Assembly (NCBI RefSeq): GCF_020520425.1
Contig: NC_079491.1
Location: forward strand, 6,063,143-6,127,142
Length of the DNA: 64,000 nt
Direction: 5' to 3'
Source of the DNA: Spinacia oleracea
Lineage: Eukaryota > Streptophyta > Magnoliopsida > Caryophyllales > Amaranthaceae
This document shows, piece after piece, positions 57,600-64,000 of the stretch. Every line of letters begins with the position of its first letter. The stretch's first letter is position 1. The position numbers and the translations under genes were made by a program. The notes under the pieces are model-generated. The model searched no databases. It worked only from the letters and a program-made list of their open reading frames with translations, and was not told where the DNA came from.

Positions 57600-57923
57600 C
57601 TCCCTCCGTCCCTTAATACTCGCACCGCTTTCCTTTTCGGGCCGTCCCTTAATACTTGCACCGCTTCTATAAATGGAAATCTTTATCAATATTATATTAT
57701 TTCTCACACTTACCTACTACCCCACCTATACCCTACTCCCTACAAAAAATCATGTAAAAACCCACATCCCCCACTCACCACTTCCCACCCTTACACATTT
57801 CCCACTAACTATATTAAAAAAATACTCCACTATCAACTACCATCCATTAAATTAATAAGTCAATTCAAATGTCTTAAACTCCGCACCGGTCAAATCGGTG
57901 CGAGTATTAAGGGACGGAGGGAG
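57600..57923. mobile_element. Stowaway-like MITE
   Basis: 324 bp, terminal inverted repeats CTCCCTCCGTCCCTTAATAC and its reverse complement, TA duplications (57598-57599, 57924-57925), inserted in a TAGA microsatellite. Complete relative of the half copies at 32476-32926. Confidence 0.9.
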
Positions 57924-58187
57924 TAGATAGATAGATAGATAGACAGACTTTGCAAAAGCATACATTATCCGGGTTACTGACTTCAATGTTTGAAATAATT
58001 TCAGGAATTGTTATGATATGTTCTATGTACGTCAACTTCCAGAGAAGACAACATATGTTCTTCATCCCTGACCTCTGGATATGAGAGCGTTTCTTCATAG
58101 TTGCTGCTCCATTGAGTTATGGTATGTTTCTTTTTTTGGACAGTTAAAGCATTACAGTTATAGTTTAGTCTCTCATCATAGCAGCTA

Positions 58188-58459
58188 CTCCCTCCGTATT
58201 TTTTTAGGCGTGACATTGACATATACTACTTCCGGCCATCTTATTTTAGGGTTACACTTCCGTTTTTAGTAACTTTTCTACCTTACCTCTATGGACCACC
58301 ACTATATTAAACAATTGTTTTCATTAGAGTCATTCCCTTTCTTTGATTAAAATATTTACTACACTCTCACCTGATTTATTATTTTTTGTTAGATTTAACT
58401 CTTTTTCATTAATACGCGTGTTGGTCAAAATATGACTCAAGTAATAAAATACAGAGGAA
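58188..58459. mobile_element. Stowaway-like MITE
   Basis: 272 bp, left end CTCCCTCCGTATTTTTTTAG, right end ACAGAGGAA, TA duplications (58186-58187, 58460-58461). The empty site AGCTATGCCTCAATG is present in the paralogous spacers near 45494 and 51002. Confidence 0.8.
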
Positions 58460-58617
58460 TATGCCTCAATGAGTCAATGCTTGATCTATATTTCTAGTCG
58501 TCCATCGTCTATCCATATTCTTTTATCTTTTTTGATAAAAGCAAAAAAATGATTAATGATATTAATAAAATAATCAAGGTGAGACGTATGATGCCCCAGC
58601 TACGAAGACAAGTTATT

Positions 58618-60014
58618 GGCCCTGTTTGGCAATTAGCGGTTAGCTGTAGCGGATTGTATTTGCGGTTTTGACTAGCTGTTTCTATTAGCTGGTTTGACTA
58701 GCTTGTTGTATTAGCTGGTTGTTTAAAAGTGTTTGGTAAATAGCTGATATGTTATACTTGTTTGATTGACAAAATGACCAATAAGGACATTGATATATTT
58801 AATTTTGTGAATTAGCAATTATTACAATATGGATATTTTGTGGGGAATAAAATGTACTACTCACTAACATTAACATAATAATACAACTTTAACCAAAAGA
58901 AATAAATATTGAAATAATAACATGGTTATTTAAAAAAAATCTAATTCACGTATATTTAATAATTAAATATCTGAATAATTCTTTATTAAAACATTAAAGA
59001 ATACAGAAAATAAAAAGATAAACAATTAAACATTTATTTTTTAATTAAAAAAGGATAACATTCAAGTAAAATAAAAGATATTTACTTACCCACCCACTCC
59101 ATCCCACCGTCATTCCTCCTTATTCACCTCCTTGTTTTTGACTTTTTTCAACCCTTCAACCCTTCATCCCTTCATTTTCTCTCCTCAAAAAACAAAAACA
59201 ATAAAAAAACCAGCCAAAATCCCATCAATTTCTAGTTAGATTTTCATCATCCTCAATAGTTTCTTGATCATTATTCTAAATGCATGCCATTATAAAGTTT
59301 CTAAAATTGAAACCAAAACCCCAAATCTTCCATCTTCAAGATTTCTTAGATCCTTTATTTGTATTTTATTTATTGTGAGAGAGATAAATTATGCTTTCTC
59401 ACAATATCTAAAACTCAAATTATATGGATTTAATATGCGAAGATCAGATGAATAATTTCTTTGATATTCTAGGTATGTTGCTTTTTTTTATTAAAAAAGA
59501 AGTTCTTGTATTTTAGTTTAATACAAATTATATGATTCAATTAGATCTTGTCAAAGTTTAACATGAATTTATTATTCTATTAGTTCAAAAAAAAATCCAA
59601 TTGTATTTAATAAATTAAATGAAAAAAAAATCCCAGATTTTATTGTCCTTCATTTAATTTTTTCTGGAAAAAACAGTTAATTAAATTTTTTAAAACACAC
59701 AATGAAATTGTTTGTTGCTTGATTCCTTCTGTGTGTTTACTTTGTGCTAATTACTACAGGTGTACTAAAGGTGTGTGAAAGAGAAGTAAAAATGTTGTTA
59801 AAAAGGGGCAAAATTGTCTTTTCGCGAAATTTAAGGAACCAGCTAATTCAAAACGCTGCTCCAAGCATCAGATTGATATTTAGTGGATTGAAACGAATCA
59901 GTTGTTCAATCTGCTAACTACCAAACACAAACATTAGAGGGTTTGACTTGTCAAACCTCTAATATTGGTCAAACAGCTATTTTTTAGCCAATCTGCTAAC
60001 TTCCAAACACCCCC
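58618..60014. mobile_element. Harbinger-like non-autonomous element
   Basis: 1397 bp, ends GGCCCTGTTTGGCAATTAG and CTAACTTCCAAACACCCCC (imperfect inverted repeats), with ATT on both sides (58615-58617, 60015-60017). The paralogous spacers show the uninterrupted site GACAAGTTATTGTTTTG (about 45619 and 51128). Interior is AT-rich with GCTGGTTTGACTAGCT-like repeats near the left end; no transposase. Confidence 0.75.
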
Positions 60015-60380
60015 ATTGTCGTATTTAATTTTCCAGACACCACTTGATAATATGGCAGTAAACGTGAAAAAAAAATAGAAGGAATTCATTTAAAAAAAAA
60101 AAAAAAAAATTGAGAGTAGATATTTTATTTTTAATATTTGTTTTTAGGTACACACCTGCATATCATTACTCCGTACGTACCACTCCCTCCGTTCATAATA
60201 TCATATAGTTTCATCTGTTCTACAATTATGTTGACTTTTATACTAATCACATTGTGTTTTTGACCATTTTTTATGATATATGTAAAAAAAAAAATACGTA
60301 ATCACGTTGGTTCTCGTTAGTTTTGAATCGATATACATATACTTTTTAAAACCTTAATTTTTTAAATTAATTTTTAAGAT

Positions 60381-60572
60381 ACCAATTGAGGTTGACATGA
60401 GTGGTTAAGGGCTTTTTGCTCCTTAACCAAGGTCTCGGGTTCGAGCCTTGGGAATGGAAAAAATCTCAACTGGGAGGGATGCTGCTCGTCGAGGTACCCA
60501 TGCAAACTCCCGCGGGAGATTAGTCCACCCGCCGAAGGCGGTGGGAACTCCTCGTACTAGAACCAAAAAAAT
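60381..60572 (+). mobile_element. SINE (tRNA-derived)
   Basis: A-box-like GACATGAGTGGTTAAGGGC, B-box-like GGGTTCGAGCCTTGGG, then a body with TCCACCCGCCGAAGGCGG and an A-rich end. Flanked by imperfect 12-bp repeats AATTTTTAAGAT / AATTTCAAAGAT (60369-60380, 60573-60584). Well-preserved Pol III promoter. It lies inside sequence that begins like another Stowaway element (CTCCCTCCGTTCATAATAT at 60183). Confidence 0.85.
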
Positions 60573-60810
60573 AATTTCAAAGATTAAGAGTCAGAGTTGG
60601 GTGTTGAGAAATGTAAAGTAACATGGTGTAATATTTAAGGAAAGAAAAATATACATAAAATAAGAGTTCATAATCATATAAGATAATTAAACCATATAAA
60701 ATGTTGCACGAAACACATCTGGAGTTTTTTAATTGACTTGCTTATTTCTTCTACGCACTTACGTCTCTAATATTACTGGTAACTTTATTAAAAAAAGTTA
60801 CACTTTGGTA

Positions 60811-61069
60811 TTCCCTCCGTTTCGAAATAATAGGGACATTTTACCTTTTCACGCTTGTCAATGTAAATATTTAGACATTAATATCTCTAATTTTATATTC
60901 GTAAATGTTATAATATGTTGATATTCTAAAAGTACATATGGAAACGAATCAAATAAGATCCCACACGACTATATTTTTCCATACGCATAAATCACAAATG
61001 ATATTTAAATTGAAATTTGTGAATAGTATCAAAAGTTCAAGCGTTCCTATTATTTCGAAATGGATGTAG
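60811..61069. mobile_element. Stowaway-like MITE
   Basis: 259 bp, inverted ends TTCCCTCCGTTTCGAAATAA and TTATTTCGAAATGGATG, TA duplications (60809-60810, 61070-61071). Confidence 0.85.
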
Positions 61070-61373
61070 TATTTCCGAGTGCAGATCTTTTATGATAAAA
61101 GCAAAACAATGAATAAAATAATCAAGATGAGACGTATGATGCTCTTGTTACAAAGACAAATTATTGTTACTGAATTTCCAGACACCACTTGTCCACTTGA
61201 TAATATGGCAGTAAACGACTAAACGTGACCAAATACAGAAGGAATTCAAATTTTTGTATTTTAATATTTGTTTTTAGGTACACACTTGTTCTATGATTAC
61301 GTACTACTCCCTACGTATTACTTTTCCGTTTCATAAAAATTGCAACACTCTTAGTTTTACCACAATTCATATA

Positions 61374-61920
61374 CTCTCTCCGTATTTATTTAAGGGATAC
61401 ACTTGTCTTTTCTGGTCGTATTTATTTAAGAGATACACTTGCCATTTTTAGAACTTATCAACCCCACCATCTAATTAAATAATCTATCTACACCCCACCC
61501 CCACCCCCCACTCCCTTAAAATAACATGGTCCCCACTTGTTTTACTTATTAAATATCTACCCAACCCCACTTATTTTATTACTTTATTTCATTCAACTTT
61601 TCTTCTTAATACCCGTGTCCGGCCAAGTGTATCTCTTAAATAAATCGGCAACTTTTGTGTAAGACCGCCTTACCGGAAAGACCACTTTGGTTGCTTAACT
61701 AATTGGTTCCATTTCTTAACTAATTGGTTACTTTGCTTAATTAATTGATTCAATTGCTTAATTAATTAATTTCTTTGCTTAACTAATTGGTTTCAGTGCT
61801 TAACTAATTAGTTCAAGTGCTTAACTAATTGGTTCCATTACTTAACTTATATGATAACAAGGTGGTCTTTTATGTAAGACCGTCTTATAGAAAAATTTGT
61901 ATAAATAAATACGGAGGGAG
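61374..61920. mobile_element. Stowaway-like MITE containing a second MITE
   Basis: Ends CTCTCTCCGTATTTATTTAA / TTTATTTAT-type ACGGAGGGAG with TA duplications (61372-61373, 61921-61922). The left terminal motif is duplicated. Between about 61645 and 61903 lies another element with inverted ends around GTGTAAGACCGCCTTA and TAAGACCGTCTTATAG. The pair seems to sit in a third, older element running from about 61310 (CTCCCTACGTATTAC) to about 62405 (GAAATGAAACGGAGGGAA). Confidence 0.75.
61693..61850 (+). repeat. About 21-bp tandem repeat, some eight units
   Basis: Degenerate units of GCTTAACTAATTGGTTCCAT inside the inner MITE. Each unit contains TTAACTAATT, close to a MYB-type GTTAGTT motif, but this is probably structural, not regulatory. 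Confidence 0.85.
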
Positions 61921-62419
61921 TATAATTTTGATCATAAAATTTTATTAAGTTATTAAAAACAAATGTTGTCAAGTAAAATGTTGATCAATTGATTTAATTA
62001 TATACTTTCATAATATTAAATTTTAAGATTTTTTTGAAAAAATTAGAGATAATTATTGTCAAAGTTATATATTGACGAATGTACTAGTCAAAGTGTTTTA
62101 ATTTTTTTTGGAAACATATAAGTATTACGATTTCTACCAACCATTCCCACACCCTTTTTTTTTTATTATTTTTTTTTTATTATTTTTCTTTAGCATTATA
62201 CAACAATTTTGTTTCCCCTCTACAAATAAAACCCAACATTCTTCACTTTTTTTTAGTATTTTTTTTTTATTAAACAACAATTTTATTTCTTCCCTTTCCA
62301 TTACAAGTACAATTCAATGGTGGATTTTTCTTACGCACATTTACTTTTTCTTAATATCTGTGAATTTCTCAAAATATGAACGATATTATGAAATGAAACG
62401 GAGGGAATTTACTAACATA

Positions 62420-62676
62420 CTTCCTTTGTTCTTATTTACATGACACAATTGTATTTATGACATTATTCACACAAGCTCATTTGAATTCATTTTGTGATTT
62501 ATATTTAAGAAAAAATATAGTCATGTTGGGTCTTATTAGATTCGTCTCAATAAATAATTTTTAAATATCAATTTTTTATAATTTTTTCTTATCCATAATT
62601 GAGATATTAACGTTTGAAATCATGCATTGGCAAACGTGCCTAAATAATTGTGTCATTTAAAAAAGAACAGAGGAAG
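62420..62676. mobile_element. Stowaway-like MITE
   Basis: 257 bp, same family and length as 8938-9194 (ends CTTCCTTTGTTCTTATTTAC / GAACAGAGGAAG), TA duplications (62418-62419, 62677-62678). Confidence 0.9.
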
Positions 62677-62697
62677 TAGTAAACTACTCTAGTAAAC

Positions 62698-62908
62698 GGT
62701 TTTGGATCCTCTAGAGTTCTAAAATAACTCTACAAGGTAGAGTTTGAGTATATCGACCATTGAATGAAAGATCAATGGTTCATATATTATCTTTCCAAAA
62801 TTCCCCCTAATTTTTCTCATCAATATGAGCCATTGATTTTAAAATGTATGGTTTAGATACAACTCCATCTTATAGTATGGTTTAAAATGTATGGTTTAGA
62901 TAGAACTC
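62698..62908. mobile_element. Mutator-type MITE
   Basis: Same family as 27454-27660 (start GGTTTTGGATCCTCTAGAGT). Flanked by 9-bp duplications CTAGTAAAC (62689-62697, 62909-62917). The right end is rearranged: it repeats an ATGTATGGTTTAGATA block and lacks the normal terminal repeat. Confidence 0.8.
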
Positions 62909-63055
62909 CTAGTAAACCGTACAATAAAAATGAAAAAAATGAAAAATAAACCATAACACAAGTGGACATCCGAGTCAAGTGTAGAAGCTGCTCTATTAAT
63001 TGTTGCAAGTTGCGTCAACTCGTCAAAGGGAAGGGAATAGCATATTACTCCGTAC

Positions 63056-63442
63056 TAGGCTGGTTAAAAACCGACTTGTCCAGAAATTGATCCGAGACTG
63101 ACATGAAAGTACTGGGTCTTGAACAAGATTTTGTAACCCACATCCGATTTCATCTGAGCTCGAACAACCCAAAAATTATGAGTCAAAATCGACCAAGCCC
63201 CGTTTTTTGCCCAACCGATTGTAAATCATTATCTTACAGTAATAAAATGATATTATTAGGAATTTTAAGCATAATAAATTTTCATACGCGTTTTAAATCT
63301 CTCAACCCGTTGGATCGACCCAAACCCGAAATTTTAGGATCTTGAACAAACATTTATAAACCCGAATCAGAAAGTGACTGACCCGAAATAATCCGAACCC
63401 GAATGTTTTTCTTTTTGTAACCCGACCTGTTGAACAGGTCTA
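63056..63442. mobile_element. Possible hAT-like MITE in the promoter of array gene 4
   Basis: Starts TAGGCTGGTT and ends AACAGGTCTA (reverse complement TAGACCTGTT), with CCCGAACCCGA-type repeats inside, like the element at 29374. It separates conserved upstream sequence (TTGCGTCAACTCG...AGCATATTA) from the TATA box by about 390 bp compared with genes 1 and 2. No clear 8-bp duplication found, so the class is uncertain. Confidence 0.55.
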
Positions 63443-63450
63443 CATACTAT

Positions 63451-63458
63451 TATAAAAA
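63451..63458 (+). promoter_or_regulatory. TATA box, array gene 4
   Basis: TATAAAAA, 63 bp before the ATG at 63514. Confidence 0.7.
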
Positions 63459-63513
63459 TACACCTCCAATAGATCTGGAAAACCCATCTCAAATTCCAAC
63501 TTCCTCCCAACAA

Positions 63514-64000
63514 ATGGCTTCCTCCAATAGAACCTTTTCCCTTACCTTCCTTGTAATGTTGTCTGCTCTCTCATTTCATTTCTCCAATGCCCACTTCGTG
63601 CTTCCTGTTGTCAAGGACAACACTAATTCCAAATACTCGTATTACACTAGCCTCCTCGTAGGAAACCATCATCCAAGTCGTGTAAATTTAGTCATTGATC
63701 TTTCTAACAAGTGGTCATGGTTCACTTGTGACTTCTTTGGCTACAATACCACCTCCCATGGAGTACCCTGCCACACCCCCAAGTGCGACCGCTACGCACC
63801 ATTGGCACCCTGTAGTGACGGCATTTGCGTTGTTGATGCCTACACCCCTAGTAGTAACTTCATATACTCCAATAACCTTTTAGAGGACACAACGAAGGTA
63901 TACAAACAAATCCAACAAAACTCACTAACTCAACTCTCTAATGTTAACTTACCTAATTTCCCATTTACTTGTGGAGATAATGTCCCTTTAAAGGGCTTAT
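63514..64000 (+). CDS. Basic 7S globulin / xylanase-inhibitor-like protein (array gene 4, partial)
   Basis: Open from ATG 63514 to the window end, about 162 residues; the rest lies outside. Signal peptide with FLVMLSALSFHFSNA, then HFVLPVVKDN. First catalytic block is VIDLSNKWSWFTCD, again without DTG. It is the most divergent array member: KYSYYTSLLVGNHHPSRV has two extra residues, and the Cys block reads PCHTPKCDRYAPLAPCSDGIC. It shares NNLLEDTTKVYKQ with gene 3. No disruption in the visible part, so probably functional. Confidence 0.88.
   Translation, partial: MASSNRTFSLTFLVMLSALSFHFSNAHFVLPVVKDNTNSKYSYYTSLLVGNHHPSRVNLVIDLSNKWSWFTCDFFGYNTTSHGVPCHTPKCDRYAPLAPCSDGICVVDAYTPSSNFIYSNNLLEDTTKVYKQIQQNSLTQLSNVNLPNFPFTCGDNVPLKGL

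Noticed and set aside
60381-60572. Possible tRNA gene
   Set aside because: A- and B-box-like motifs are present but no cloverleaf forms; length, A-rich end and flanking duplications identify a SINE.
62108-62443. 111-residue Phe-rich open frame
   Set aside because: Low-complexity T-rich sequence within nested MITE remnants; no domain, no promoter.

Overview
This window is plant nuclear DNA, most likely from a core eudicot. It has intron-rich genes with GT-AG splicing, a plant-type tRNA-Arg(UCU) gene, U3 and U1 snRNA genes with plant USE/TATA promoters, a wall-associated kinase, a PPR gene and many plant transposons. Repeat and gene style suggests Caryophyllales (beet/spinach/quinoa relatives), but that is a guess; nothing here proves a family.

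Layout. 1-4.3 kb: 3' part of a wall-associated receptor kinase gene (EGF, TM and kinase exons). 4.3-6.7 kb: two SINEs, a Mutator-like foldback element and a tRNA-Arg gene. About 6.8-10.9 kb and 25.9-29.1 kb: a dispersed direct duplication. Each copy carries a three-exon gene for a small secreted proline-rich protein, and each copy has since received different transposons. One of these is a 1.6-kb Pack-MULE that appears to carry a piece of the plastid Fe-S assembly gene SUFD/ABCI7. 13.1-17.1 kb: a 5'-truncated L1-type LINE with target-site duplications. 18.7-22.1 kb: a complete eight-exon 4'-phosphopantetheinyl transferase gene. 22.9-25.2 kb: a small-RNA cluster with a U3 snoRNA gene (Pol III-like promoter spacing), a U3 3'-half pseudogene, a U1 snRNA gene (Pol II-like spacing) and a U6 pseudogene. 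29.4-30.4 kb: a hAT-like element. 30.7-32.3 kb: an intronless E-class PPR gene.

33-64 kb is a tandem array of secreted aspartyl-protease-fold proteins of the basic 7S globulin / xylanase-inhibitor-like type. It has three intact intronless genes, a fourth running off the end, and two C-terminal pseudogene fragments. Both catalytic aspartate motifs are altered, so these are probably inhibitors or carbohydrate-binding proteins and not proteases. The first pseudogene is interrupted by about 9.7 kb of old, broken Ty3/gypsy sequence, with a second gypsy fragment nested inside and a large palindrome at the junction. Spacers between array genes are repeated, and comparing them gives empty sites for several MITEs.

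The genes do not form an obvious pathway. The notable points are the self-similar exons of the secreted protein pair, the Pack-MULE gene capture, the U3/U1 cluster, and the tandem array with its fixed TATA-to-ATG spacing.
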